Of a stretch of 64,000 nt of DNA, positions 1 through 10,724 are shown piece by piece. The first letter of the stretch is position 1; the number at the start of each line of letters is the position of its first letter. The stretch is taken from contig JBBHKE010001770.1 in NCBI GenBank assembly GCA_037447655.1, forward strand, positions 134,704 through 198,703, read 5' to 3'. The stretch is from Zygnema cylindricum. Its lineage: Eukaryota; Streptophyta; Zygnematophyceae; Zygnematales; Zygnemataceae. Under the pieces are notes generated by a model. That model was not told the DNA's origin. It worked only from the letters and a program-made list of their open reading frames with translations, and did no database searches. Made by a program: the position numbers and the translations under genes.

Positions 1-131
1 TATGCGTACGCTAAGCGTGCTCACGGCATGTTTATAGAAAGGCATGTTAATAACCGCTGGAGACTATCCCTCAGCCGGATTTCTAAGCAAAATGCTGCGG
101 AGCCTAAGGAAACGTCGAACTCTCTTCTCAC

Positions 132-283
132 CGACATTTATTTTTTCAAAGATCCAAATTACCATAACCAAACAATTAGAATGTATGATTTTTTCCAAAA
201 TTTTCAAATTCTTAAATAGCGTACACCACGGTAATTATTTTTATACGCTAAAAAAAATTACACGCTAATAACGATTGGCGGTG
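132..283 (-). repeat. Truncated Q-family MITE end
   Basis: This stretch is a near-identical inverted copy of about 39914-40060. Both share a block around caaagatccaaattaccata and the terminus cgattggcggtg followed by TA. Only the terminal part of the roughly 540 bp Q element is present; homology stops near 132. The ORFs across it are chance. Confidence 0.7.
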
Positions 284-925
284 TAGCGCAAGTAAGGCGC
301 TGCTAATTAGGTGTTTGACTCTGGAAAACTGCTATCTTCCCTCTCTTCTCTCAAGCTGCAAAGGAATCCGAGGCGTCGTAAAACGAATCTTTAGGCCGAC
401 TCCCTATCAGAGGTCGCCAATAATTGTACGGAAAGATATTTGTACGGCACTCGTGCGAATCGCATGCGTATGGTTCTGTAAAAATACACCAGGATATCAA
501 AAATTGTCAAAGATTTTCCAAGAGTACATTCTCACTTAAAGATTTGTACGAACGTACTGTGACACGTAGTTCAAACTGTACGGTAAACATGGAAGGAAAA
601 TGCAGCAAATCCACGAAGGCCGATAAACGACAAAGAGAGCGTTACGGGATGTCCTCCGTCAAAGACTGTCTGCCGGATTTTCAACCACCATGACAGAAGT
701 CACACGGCGGTGTGACGTGTCGTGGAGTCAGCTGGCCGTACATCGTGGCGGTGGTCTTTTTGCACCACCGTCCGGCGCTGGCCGCTGGTCTTGCAGGCGG
801 TGGAAATACGGTGGTCGTCAACTGGCCGGTTTTATTCGCACGTGCGATTTTATGACAAACCTCCCTCGCGACCTGGTTTCACGCGAAGGTTTAAGATGCG
901 GTGGTCCGACTCAGCATGAAGGAAG
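284..925. other. Unassigned sequence before element A
   Basis: No gene recognised. Short ORFs on the + strand have no recognisable domain. The last 250 bases are richer in G and C, with repeated cggtgg and ggccgg words, and differ in composition from the AT-rich flanks. Nothing resembling element A's 3' flank is seen here. Confidence 0.4.
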
Positions 926-1563
926 TGTTGAGTCAAAGATTGTAATCGGCCGTCGCCGGTCTGTCGCGCGGCCGACTAGTCTGTCTTATTAAGTCAAAGC
1001 TGTAGTCGGCCGACGCGGTTTGTCGCGCGGCTGGCTAATTTGTCGTTACGTCAAGTTAGTGGTCTAGGGTGGTTTTGTAGTTTCGTGGTTTCGCGGAGAT
1101 TCAGTTTGACGACGACCAGTTTATGTTTCGTTTGGTGTGTACGGTATATAAGTTCGTTTTGTCTTTAGATGGTTTTGACTAGTGTTGGGTATCGAGGACC
1201 GATTGCCTATATTCGATGTATATCGAATTTTCGGTACCCGATAATAGATATATCGAGACCATGTACGGAGAAGCTAAATATCCGCATATTTTTTTTTTCC
1301 GGATTTTTTTTTTTTTAAAAGCCCCCCCGGGCGTGGCGGGCGCTCAGTGGGGGGGGGGGGGGAGTCCGTACTATTTTGTGTACGGTTTGCCGTACAATAC
1401 ATGTACAGTAAATTTAGTAGCAATGGAAAAATTAATCTTTTATGGGAGAAAATGTCTATGAAATATGTTGGCTTTTGTGGACAGTTCTTTCTCGTGTGAT
1501 TTTATTTTTGAATGCTTCCGCTGTAATCTTGCACTCTGAGTTATTTTGTGTAAGATCCTATCA
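926..1563 (+). repeat. Element A 5' LTR
   Basis: Starts TGTTGAGTCAAAG and ends GATCCTATCA, matching the 3' LTR at 13898-14464. Divergence is substantial, and bases 1180 to about 1400 are not homologous to the partner. A hAT-like end and long homopolymer runs lie there. Confidence 0.8.
1180..1262 (+). repeat. Truncated hAT-like end inside element A LTR
   Basis: Starts tagtgttgggtatcgagg and continues with ccgat/atcga words. It resembles the end at 41421 and, more distantly, the terminus of the hAT-type element at 51038-52166. No opposite terminus is visible; the sequence runs into poly-T, poly-C and poly-G tracts at about 1290-1365. Confidence 0.45.
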
Positions 1564-1565
1564 AG

Positions 1566-1578
1566 TGGTATCGGAGTT
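1566..1578 (+). other. Primer binding site of element A
   Basis: TGGTATCGGAGTT lies two bases after the 5' LTR. It is one mismatch from TGGTATCAGAGC, the standard plant/copia site pairing with the 3' end of initiator tRNA-Met. This is full-tRNA priming, unlike the other copia families in the window. Confidence 0.75.
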
Positions 1579-1622
1579 TGTGTGCTCCATTGAGGTGTAG
1601 AAGGGTGGCTAGTTTGGCCGCC

Positions 1623-3150
1623 ATGGGTAGAAAGAAGAAAAATACCCCTTCTCTTATGATGCCTTCTTCTTCCACAGTAATTCATCAACCCCCAGATCCG
1701 GATCCTCCGGATCCATCTGAATTCGAATCATCGTCTGATCGTTCATTTGCTTTCACCGGCAAAAAATTTGAGAAAGCCTTTCCGGTTGATCCGTTCGGAC
1801 AAAAGAAGGAGAATGAGGGGAAAAAGGAGGAAGATGATGCGATGGAAGATCATCTTCAAAAACTGATGGATGGTCTTTTCCACTAAGTTGATCAACGAAT
1901 CTCGGAGATAAACCGTATCACGAAAACTCCAATTTTGGAGATCCCATTCCGACACAAAGCGTCATTGATACGGAAGGAGATGAAGTAGATGAAGAGGAGA
2001 GGAGGGAATTGATTCGAAAGGGGAAACTTCCCATCAATGATGATTCCGATCTTGATGATTGGAGTGAAGGAGACGAGCAAGTTGAATCTATGTCCGGAAA
2101 AATTGTTATCTTCAATGGAATGAACTATCAATCGTGGAAGAAATATATAAAAGGTCAATTAAAATTAAACGACTTTGGAAGATGGTAAAAGGGGTGGAGA
2201 AGATGCCAACCTCGCATCGGATAGCTTATCGTATGTGGACAAAGAAAAAACTTTCTGCCGATGGTGGTTTATTCCAATCATGTAGCAATTCTATACATGA
2301 TTTATTTCTTACTCAAAGATTTGCCCATGATTGTTGGGTAGCCCTTGAAAATCACTTTGAGAAGAGTCTTCGAAATAAAGGGCAACACATTTATATTGAT
2401 TATACATCTTTCAAAGTGAGACCAAACGAATCCATCGATGAGGCTCCAAAGAGATTTAATATTATTATTGAGCAACTCGCAAATATGGGAAAATTTATTG
2501 AAGAGAATGATAAGGCATCAGTCTTCACACATGCCTTACCCGAGAAAATGATACATTTAAGGGACATTCTCTTATCGAGGGATTCGAACACTTCGGATTC
2601 GATTATCACATTCTTCATATCGACCGAGGCGAATTGTCCGAGTTCATGGAGGGGACCCCAACCGACCGGTTCCCTCAATGCGACGACACCGCAAACACTC
2701 GATCTAAATTATTTTCGGGGAAGAGGAGGAAGAAGAGGGTGAAATCCAAGAGGAAGAGGTGGAAGAGGGCCGAGAGATCTCCTTCCCAGTCCGTATATTC
2801 AGATCTAACCAATATTGCTTATTTTCAGTGCGATAAACTCGGCCACATGGCGGCTTCTTGCCCGGACAATGAGCGTTAATGCCATTTTTGCGGGAAATGG
2901 GGCCATATTAGCCCCCAATGTTATTTGAAGGCCGAAAATGGAGGCGGCGGCGTTAGAGGAGGCAGCGGCGGTAGAAGAGACGGTGGCGGCCGATATGGTG
3001 GTCACGGCGGCGGTTGTCTTGGCGGCCGCGGTGGTCGTGGAGGCCGCCATGGAAGAGGAGGACATTTTATGGGCGACGATAATTTTTGAGGAGGAGAAGA
3101 AGCGCAGATTTATCCGGCCCTTAACTTTTCACTTGATGTTTTGGCAAGTA
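1623..3150 (+). pseudogene. gag: Element A gag (capsid and nucleocapsid), broken
   Basis: Encodes the remains of a copia Gag. The ATG at 1623 sits in GCCGCCATGG, a strong eukaryotic start context. The first frame runs to a stop near 1886. A second stretch (about 2090-2742) holds a UBN2-like capsid region beginning with a FNGMNYQSW-type motif. About 2826-2945 encodes two CCHC zinc knuckles (CDKLGHMAASC preceded by an F-Q, and CHFCGKWGHISPQC), then a Gly/Arg-rich RGG tail to about 3065. Several stops and frame changes separate these pieces, so no full Gag can be made. Confidence 0.75.
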
Positions 3151-3318
3151 CTGCGCCACAAGAAAAAGAGTGGATCGTGGATTCCGGCGTGTCTCACCAC
3201 GTATCTACGAACGTGTCGCTTTTTGACGAGATGCGTTAACTTACTATACCAAAACAAATCACTGTCACAAGTGGACAAGTGATTTCAATCGGTACCGTGG
3301 GTACTGTACGATTGGACT
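3150..3318 (+). pseudogene. Element A aspartic protease fragment
   Basis: Reads EWIVDSGVSHHVSTN, the copia protease active site (DSG followed by a His pair), just after Gag. The reading is cut at 3318 by solo LTR F and resumes after 10729 with HTTHLTNVLYLPEGLVN, the conserved strand before the GAG-pre-integrase domain. A stop occurs about 20 codons after the active site. Confidence 0.75.
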
Positions 3319-4325
3319 TGTTGTCAGAGCAATCATCCGTACACAGACGGAGCAAGCATGCATACACAGATGCATGAATAACATTTAGGGTTACATGAAA
3401 ATTACGAGAAACCCTATGACAAATGCATAAATAATGCATAACAATGAAAACAAATACATATACAATGCATGATAAACAAACATCAAAATTAACCCATATT
3501 AATAATAATAAATGATTGTATTACATATAAACAAAAGTATAATCAGATGATAAATGTATCATTTAAATGCATGACCTAATCGGCAACCCTAAAAGTCTAC
3601 ATCTTCGGTCCCTACTTTTCATGCTAAGCATTGATGATTAATTCCTAACAAAGCTCATTCTTATATATACACTTGTAAGCTGTCAAATAATCACTAAGTG
3701 TCAAAATAACCAACGTAAATTACGTTACCGTCACTAAATCCTGTTTACGCATAATAACCTTTTAGTAAGAGTAAACTAATCGTAAGCGTACACCTGAGAG
3801 TCAAGCAATCGTAAGCGTACACTTGTCTACAAGTACGACATTGTACACACAAATTAAACTATCGAAACCCTAATTGATCACTTAAATATAAACATCATAA
3901 TCAATACTAATTTATGAATACAAATAAGACAAAGCAATGTTGTTTCAAATATTTACAAGTACACACAATCTCACAAAATCTTATGCTTAGTCACGTTGAG
4001 TCGCTCAACGAAACTCTTTGATTTTCGTCAAACAATCTGAGACGTCCAAAATGTACATCTTCTGATTGGACGCGATTTCGCGTCCCCACCCATTGGAAAA
4101 TAGCGGCGGCCTTTGTCCGCCGTCCGTAGCTCTTTTTCGACACCTTCGATGTCGCGCCACGTGATCACAAAAAAATCGATGTGAAATCCGCGCGTGTCGG
4201 CTAATATCCCACAACTGTCACGAGGTGAATTCACGTCCACTTGCCGAAAAAATATCGTACAACCGAAATCATTTCCGTACCGCAAGCGCGTCTTTTGTAA
4301 TAAATGCGCTTGTCACATTTTGTTT

Positions 4326-5228
4326 TGTTGTTTTTGAAAAGCTTTAAGTCTCAGCAAATTAGTAGGACGGCGGAAAAATAGATATATATGGACACGCGTC
4401 ATCACTTGAATCACAGTACAGGTTTTTGGCACCGACAACGCAGCTGCGACGCAGATAGAACAAGCGCAGCTGCGGTTATTGTTGATATGATCTGTACGGA
4501 CGACCGCAGCCTGCGACGCAACGGGTCAAACGCAACTGCGGATATTTTGGTACATAATAACGCAGTTGCTACGCAACAAGACAAACGCAGCTGCGATGAA
4601 CTTTTGTATGTGATAACGCAGCTGCTACGAAGCTGCGGATATTTTTGAATACAAAACAGGAATTGAACTGCGCTACTGCGGTTGATTCGAATCAAGTCAA
4701 CGGACGAGATTCTCTAAGCCCGGCGACAAGTATTTGATTAAATAACCTGTATAGGATTCTTAGTCATATTGAGTGTGCAATGATAGATTAGTTTTAGCGT
4801 GATCAGGTGCACTTAGACCTTAGTGGCAGTTTAGTTCTTTTGGACGTATCTTGTAGGAACACTTGTATCAGCGGCAGAGCACTATGTTGAAGTACAACTA
4901 AGTGAAGAGTATAAGACTTAGGACGTAGAACATTTTATGTATCCAGACTTCCAGACTGTGTAATCTGCAGACTGTTTTTGGGAAACTTCTGAGTTGCATA
5001 TCTTGGTGTATGTTGGATCAATTGAGCTGAAACTTTGGGAGTTGTCAGCCCTTGTGATATTCTATACTGTGGTATAGTGTGAAGCAATTTGGTTCATTAT
5101 ATCAGATTTGGTGAGCTGTAGAAAACAGCTGTTTGATAGGATTCTTGATAAGCTTCTGTGAGTGAGATTATGTCTACTTCCACTACTACTGCTGCTCCTC
5201 CACCTACACCGGTGGTTGTAGAACAACA
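4326..5228 (+). repeat. Element B 5' LTR
   Basis: Runs from TGTTGTTTTTGAAAAGC to GTAGAACAACA. The gag start at 5170 lies inside it, so the last 59 bases are both LTR and coding. The upstream half has a cluster of CGCAGCTGCG-type palindromes (about 4439-4650). Confidence 0.92.
4439..4650 (+). repeat. CGCAGCTGCG palindrome array in element B U3
   Basis: About five imperfect copies of a block built on acgcagctgcgacgca/acgcarytgcggatatttt, spaced about 50-60 bases. The 3' LTR repeats it at about 9675-9886. CAGCTG is a palindromic E-box core. Repeats of this kind in U3 often act as enhancers; that role here is inference. Confidence 0.6.
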
Positions 5229-5598
5229 GGTTATGGGCCTTTCATCAAGAATTCCTATTTTCTCAGGAGAAAAATACGCGTATTGGGCGGATATGGTGGA
5301 AACACATTTCGAAAATGTTAATCTCTTGGATATTTTGGATGGTTCACTGGCGGAATCAGATCCGTCATGGTCAAAGAAAAATTCGCAAGCTCGGTCAATT
5401 CTGAAGTTTTGTATTTCAGAAGAATTGGCTATGTCACGGATAAAAATGAAAAAGGCGATCGATATCTGGAAATCTCTCAAGGATGATTTTGAAAAGGCTA
5501 ATGTGCAGGAAGAACTACTTTTGGCTGACGAATTTGGGACTACAAATACACGAGTGGCACAATGGCTGAATATTGTAACAAATTTCGAATACTCATAG
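5170..5598 (+). pseudogene. gag: Element B Gag, N-terminal part
   Basis: Opens at ATG 5170 (MSTSTTTAAPP...), inside the 5' LTR, and reads through the primer site as QQVMGLSSR into the capsid motif FSGEKYAYW. This matches the layout of elements D, E and K. Near 5530 the frame is lost: the conserved IWDYKYT strand continues in the next frame, which is what a single-base loss in the preceding A/T run would give. The remaining codons to 5598 are out of frame. A programmed shift is possible but element D, a related copia, needs none. Confidence 0.8.
5229..5239 (+). other. Half-tRNA primer binding site of element B
   Basis: GGTTATGGGCC abuts the 5' LTR end ACAACA. It is complementary to the anticodon stem-loop of initiator tRNA-Met (GGCCCAUAACC), as in Drosophila copia, not to the tRNA 3' end. 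It lies inside the gag reading frame. Confidence 0.8.
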
Positions 5599-7646
5599 AT
5601 TCTCATGCTTGTGCAGGCGGATCTTTTCCTCAGTTTCAGCAGGCTCCTTTGCTAATGAGGGGTCTTCCTAATACTATGAGAGCAGCGTCTGACAGGCTGA
5701 AACAAAAAGATAAAGCTAGCTGGACACTAAAGTTAGCTATTAATTTGATATTGGAAGAGGAGGCAGATTCTAAAATTATGAATGGTGAAAAACACGTAGA
5801 GGCATTTAACACAGAATTTGACAAAAAAGGTCATTTAAATCAGCAGAGATGTCAGTTTAATCAGAACCAGAATCAGTTTAGACAGTTTCATCAAGGAGGA
5901 AATAGACAATCTTTCAATGGCTGTTTTTATTGTAATGAAAAAGGTCATGGATACAAATTTTGTCCTAAGCTTAAAAAGGCTAATGAAACAAGTCTATATA
6001 GGCCTGGTTGGCAGCAGAGCCAGTTTCATCAAGGCTTCACGGGATCGTCACAACGAGGAAATGCACTATTTTCGGCGTCTTCATCTCATTATGACGAGTC
6101 TCTCTCACTCTCTAACGAGGAGGATGATGATCTATTTGCAATGGCGGCAGTGATGGAGGGCGCTAAAGACAATGGATGGATAATGGACACGGGAGCATCG
6201 GCCCACATGTGCTGGAACAAGGCAGTTTTCAAAAATCTGACATCAACACCAGAGAAAAATATCTACTATGCATGTGGAATGTGTGTGCAAACCCGGGCTG
6301 TAGGCGATGTCTCCCTGCTAGTTGATGTGGAGGGCAAAGTTGTTGAGAGAACTCTTCATAATGTCCTTTATGTCCCAGATTTTAAGAAAATTTTGTTCTC
6401 AACGTCTTTGGTAGAAAGTAAAGGTTTTGAGGTCAATCTGAAACACGGCAGGCAGGTTGTTAGCAAAAATGGGAAAATTGCGGTTACGGGAACTAGAGAT
6501 GCCAGCAAAATGTATCGAATGGATATGCCCGATAATAAAGAAAATGATGTTTTGTATTCCGGTGCATTATCCTCAGATGAGCTGTGGCATAAAAGGTTAG
6601 GCCATGTGAATTATGATAGTATGAAAAAGATGGTCACTGCTGGTAAAGTGGAAAGAGTCACCCTGTCAAACCAGTCACCTAAAACGTGTGATGGATGTGC
6701 ATTAGGAAAAATACATAGATTACCGTTTTCTCAGGAGTCTAAACACAGATCTACTAAACTCTTGCAACTCATTCATTCTGATGTTTTCGGCCCTGCAAAG
6801 GTACAATCTGCCGGGGGGATGAAATATATGGTTACATTTACAGATGATTTTTCGAGGTTTACTAAGGTCTACTTCATGAAAGAAAAAAGAGAAGTCTTCA
6901 CTCACTTTCAACACTACAAAGCGTGGGCGGAAAAATTACACGGTCGGCCAATTCTAGATCTCAGATCGGATAATGGCGGAGAATATACGTCAAAAGAGTT
7001 TGAAAATTTCTTACTCAATGAAGGTATCAGTCACAAACTAACTGTCCCATACTCTCCGGAACAGAATGGGGTCTCAGAAAGACTAAATAGAACTATCACA
7101 GAAAGCTCTAGGTCCATGCTTGCGGATAAAAACGTAGATCCGAAATTCTGGGCTGAAGCGTTAAATTGTGCAGTTTATATCAGAAATAGGAATGGATCAA
7201 GATCGGTAGACACCACTCCTTATGAGATCTGGACGGGCAGAAAACCGGATGTCAGTCACTTCAAGGTCTTTGGAAGTAAATGTTTTATTTTGGATACGTC
7301 TAATGATAGATGGAAAATGGAACCTAAGGGATTGCCGGGGATTTTGTTAAGATATGATGACCACTCTAAAGGTTATAGAGTCTTTGTTTTTGAAAGACAG
7401 AAAATCATTGTCGCCAGGAATATAGTTGTGAAAGATGAACTAGACTCGATAGACTTATTTAAAATGACAGAGCAGCAGAAGCAGCAAAAAGTACAAGAAT
7501 ATGTCATTTTAGATAGCATCCATAATATAGTCCCACAGATACAAATTTCACCAGTGGCTCCACCAGAGTCGGACAATAATTGGGTTCCGCAACAAGTTCG
7601 TTTCGAAGCGCAACAAGAGCAGTTAGTGCCTACGGATCGCAACTAG
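5562..7646 (+). pseudogene. gag-pol: Element B Gag C-terminus, protease and integrase
   Basis: A 694-codon open stretch. In order: capsid C-terminal half; CCHC zinc knuckle CFYCNEKGHGYKFC (near 5920); protease active site WIMDTGASAHMC (near 6180); GAG-pre-integrase zinc motif with WHKRLGHVN and CDGCALGK; integrase core with LIHSDVFGP, RSDNGGEYTS and NGVSERLNRT giving the D, D and E residues; then the linker. The true reading begins upstream, near 5531, in the same frame. It ends at a TAG at 7644. The next 72 codons are open in the same frame up to a second TAG at 7863. Confidence 0.9.
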
Positions 7647-7871
7647 CGCAACAAGCGCAACGCACGGGATCCGACAATTTCAGCCTCAGAATTTCCGGGG
7701 GGAAGAAGATCTAGTAGCCGCCTGCAAGCAAGTTCTCACTTTGCGTACTCGGCAGCCTCAGGGGAGCCTCTGACCATCCGGGAAGCCTTCTCCTCACCGG
7801 AGCGGAATCACTGGATCGAGGCGACAAACGATGAAATGAAGTCGATCATGGAGGCTCAGACATAGGAGCTT

Positions 7872-9341
7872 GTGGACCTCGCTCCGGATCGAAAAGCGAT
7901 TGGCAGCAAATGGGTATTCAAGGTGAAGTTAAATCCAGACAATACCATTGAACGATACAAGGCTAGACTTGTGGCAAAGGGTTATAACCAAAAGGAAGGA
8001 ATTGACTTTGAAGAAACTTTTTCTCCTATTGTAAGATTTCCAACAGCTAGGATTTTGCTATCTCTAGCTGCTATAGAAGATATGGAAATCCATCAAATGG
8101 ATGTAAAGACGGCCTTTTTGCATGGAGAACTAGAGGAGACCATTTACATGCAGCAGCCTGAAATGTATGCTGAACCAGGAAAAGAGCATTTAGTATGTAA
8201 ACTGCTAAAATCGTTGTACGGCCTAAAACAGGCCCCGAAGCAATGGAATCTAAAACTTGATGAATTCTTAACTGGTCTAGGCTTTAAAAGGATAAGCTCT
8301 GATCACTCTGTCTATGTTCTACAAGGTGAGGATGGAATAGTATATATAGCGGTATACGTAGATGATTTACTATTAGTCAGCAAATCAATGGCTGAAATTA
8401 ACAAAATTAAAACTGCTTTGAAATCACGGTTCGAGATGAAAGACCTCGGTGAGGCAAAATATATTTTGGGTATTCAAGCAGAAAGGGACAGGAAAAACAG
8501 ATTAATAAAATTGACTCAAAAGGAGGCTATTGGAAACATGTTAGATGAATATGGAATGCGGGGGGCAAAAGGATGTGTAACACCAATGGAGTTTCGGCAA
8601 AGGTTAGAGGGGGAAGAAACAGAACCAGGTGTTATTGTCAAAGAAGTCTATGAGTCAGGGGAGGATGATCCTATGACATTGATACCTTACAGACATATAG
8701 TGGGAAGTTTAATTTATTTCATGAACTGTACCCGTCCGGATATTGCTGCAGCAGTTGGGGTACTGAGCAGAAGTCTAGAGAATCCGAGAAAATCTGACTT
8801 TGATGCAGCACGAAGAGTTTTAAGATACTTGGCAGGAACCAAAGACCTCAAACTCACACTAGGCGGAGGAGAAGTGAAGCTACAAACATGGAGTGATGTA
8901 AGCTATGGCGATATGCCGAGTCGAAAATCCACCACGGGATTCGTTCTGCAAATTGGGAACGGAACTTGCTGTTGGAGCAGCAAACTTCAAAAGGTCACGG
9001 CACAATCGACGATGGAATCAGAATATATGGCAGCAAGCTCGGCCCTCAAAGAACTCCTATGGGTGAAATCCATGTTAGAAGAGTTGGGATACATGCAGGT
9101 TGGTCCACAAGTGATCTGGTGTGATAACCAGGCTGCCATTACCATTACTTCTAACCCAAGTCACCATTTCAAAAGCAAGCACATGGATGTAAGATTACAC
9201 TTTGTAAGAGAAAAGGTGTTCTCTAGAGTGATTAAATTATGCTATTTGCCAGATGCAAAATTGATTGCTGATATGCTCACTAAAGCTCTTCCCGCTCCTA
9301 AACTGAAGTATTGTAGGGACGCAGTGGGATTAAGTGAATAG
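7872..9341 (+). pseudogene. pol: Element B reverse transcriptase and RNase H
   Basis: 489 open codons in the same frame as the preceding stretch, after the TAG at 7863 that replaces a conserved Trp. It holds the copia reverse transcriptase (KWVFKVKLNPDN, YKARLVAKG, HQMDVKTAFLHG, LYGLKQAP, catalytic YVDD near 8357) and the RNase H domain (WSDVSYGD, STMESEYMA, WCDNQAA, KHMDVRLHFVREK). All catalytic motifs are present. It would need readthrough of two stops and repair of the gag frame to be made as Gag-Pol. Confidence 0.9.
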
Positions 9342-9561
9342 CCGAGTTGCTGCACTGCTATACTGCTATGCTGCTCTAGTCCAATGACAGGGATATATTG
9401 GGACTACGCGACTTGCTAAAATTGCAACGTTGCTAGGCTGCGATGCTGCGCTAGTTCGAAATCGCAGCGGCTCTGAAAATTGCTACGTTGCTATGCTGCG
9501 ATGCTGCGCTAGTTTGAAATCGCAGCTGCTCAGACATACTGAGTCTAAAGCTTTAGGGGAG
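9342..9561 (+). other. Element B 3' untranslated region and polypurine tract
   Basis: Holds two imperfect copies (period about 60) of a block around gctgcgatgctgcgctagtt, at about 9425 and 9485. The tract TTTAGGGGAG ends at 9561 directly before the 3' LTR, the usual position of the plus-strand primer. Confidence 0.75.
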
Positions 9562-10464
9562 TGTTGTTTTTGAAAAGCTTTAAGTCTCAGCAAATTAGTA
9601 GGACGGCGGAAAAATAGATATATATGGACACGCGTCATCACTTGAATCACAGTACAGGTTTTTGGCACCGACAACGCAGCTGCGACGCAGATGGAACAAG
9701 CGCAGCTGCGGTTATTGTTGATATGATCTGTACGGACGACCGCAGCTTGCGACGCAACGGGTCAAACGCAACTGCGGATATTTTGGTACATAACAACGCA
9801 GTTGCTACGCAACAAGACAAACGCAGCTGCGATGAACTTTTGTATGTGATAACGCAGCTGCTACGAAGCTGCGGATATTTTTGAATACAAAACAGGAATT
9901 TAACTGCGCTACTGCGGTTGATTCGAATCAAGTCAACGGACGAGATTCTCTAAGCCCGGCGACAAGTATTTGATTAAATAACCTGTATAGGATTCTTAGT
10001 CATATTGAGTGTGCAATGATAGATTAGTTTTAGCGTGATCAGGTGCACTTAGACCTTAGTGGCAGTTTAGTTCTTTTGGACGTATCTTGTAGGAACACTT
10101 GTATCAGCGGCACAGCACTATGTTGAAGTACAACTAAGTGAAGAGTATAAGACTTAGGACGTAGAACATTTTATGTATCCAGACTTCCAGACTGTGTAAT
10201 CTGCAGACTGTTTTTGGGAAACTTCTGAGTTGCATATCTTGGTGTATGTTGGATCAATTGAGCTGAAACTTTGGGAGTTGTCAGCCCTTGTGATATTCTA
10301 TACTGTGGTATAGTGTGAAGCAATTTGGTTCATTATATCAGATTTGGTGAGCTGTAGAAAACAGCTGTTTGATAGGATTCTTGATAAGCTTCTGTGAGTG
10401 AGATTATGTCTACTTCCACTACTACTGCTGCTCCTCCACCTGCACCGGTGGTTGTAGAACAACA
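9562..10464 (+). repeat. Element B 3' LTR
   Basis: Same length as the 5' copy (903 bp) with about six substitutions. It ends inside the orphaned gag start (ATG at 10407) at ACAACA, so the LTR boundary is fixed independently by the target duplication that follows. Confidence 0.92.
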
Positions 10465-10724
10465 TGTTTCGTACGCCATGCGTACATTTTAACACTTCGA
10501 AAATTTCAAGTCGGATCGCTTCGCGATCCGCCATCCATTTACATTGCGCATTCCGCGCCACTCAATTAGTCATTTACGTCCATTTAATTTTCTTCGTACA
10601 TTTACTCCCCCGATATAGAAATCTCTTCAAACCTCCACAGTACATCAGGTAAACATATATGCAGGAAACGTCGCGTGCGCACCAAATTTCACGTACGCAC
10701 GAAACTAAATCTTCAAAAACAACA

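Larger units (their letters stand above)
4326..10464 (+). mobile_element. Ty1/copia element B, nearly complete
   Basis: Two 903 bp LTRs (4326-5228, 9562-10464) differ at about six positions by eye. They are flanked by a perfect 5 bp target duplication tgttt (4321-4325, 10465-10469). A primer site, gag, protease, integrase, reverse transcriptase, RNase H and polypurine tract are all in order. Coding lesions are few: one frameshift near 5530 and TAG stops at 7644 and 7863. It is a recent insertion, just short of coding-competent. Confidence 0.93.
3319..10724 (-). mobile_element. Solo LTR F, interrupted by element B
   Basis: An insertion in element A's protease region with ends TGTTGTCAGAG and AAAACAACA, flanked by a perfect 5 bp duplication ggact (3314-3318 and 10725-10729). 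Without element B it is about 1262 bp and has no internal coding region, so it is a solo LTR left by LTR-LTR recombination. It shares a hairpin (10512-10530) and other blocks with solo LTR G at 49766-50923. By that comparison its own sense is the - strand. Confidence 0.85.

Noticed and set aside
2938-3282. Ala/Val/Glu-rich 114-codon ORF
   Set aside because: It is the out-of-frame reading of the Gly/Arg-rich RGG-coding stretch of element A; no domain and no support.
4388-4648. 86-codon ORF, repeated at 9624-9884
   Set aside because: Lies in the U3 palindrome array of both B LTRs; open only because of the repeat and without a domain.
5530-5598. Programmed frameshift in element B gag
   Set aside because: A single-base loss before the IWDYKYT strand explains it; the overlap has no obvious slippery site plus structure, and element D, a related copia, uses one frame.
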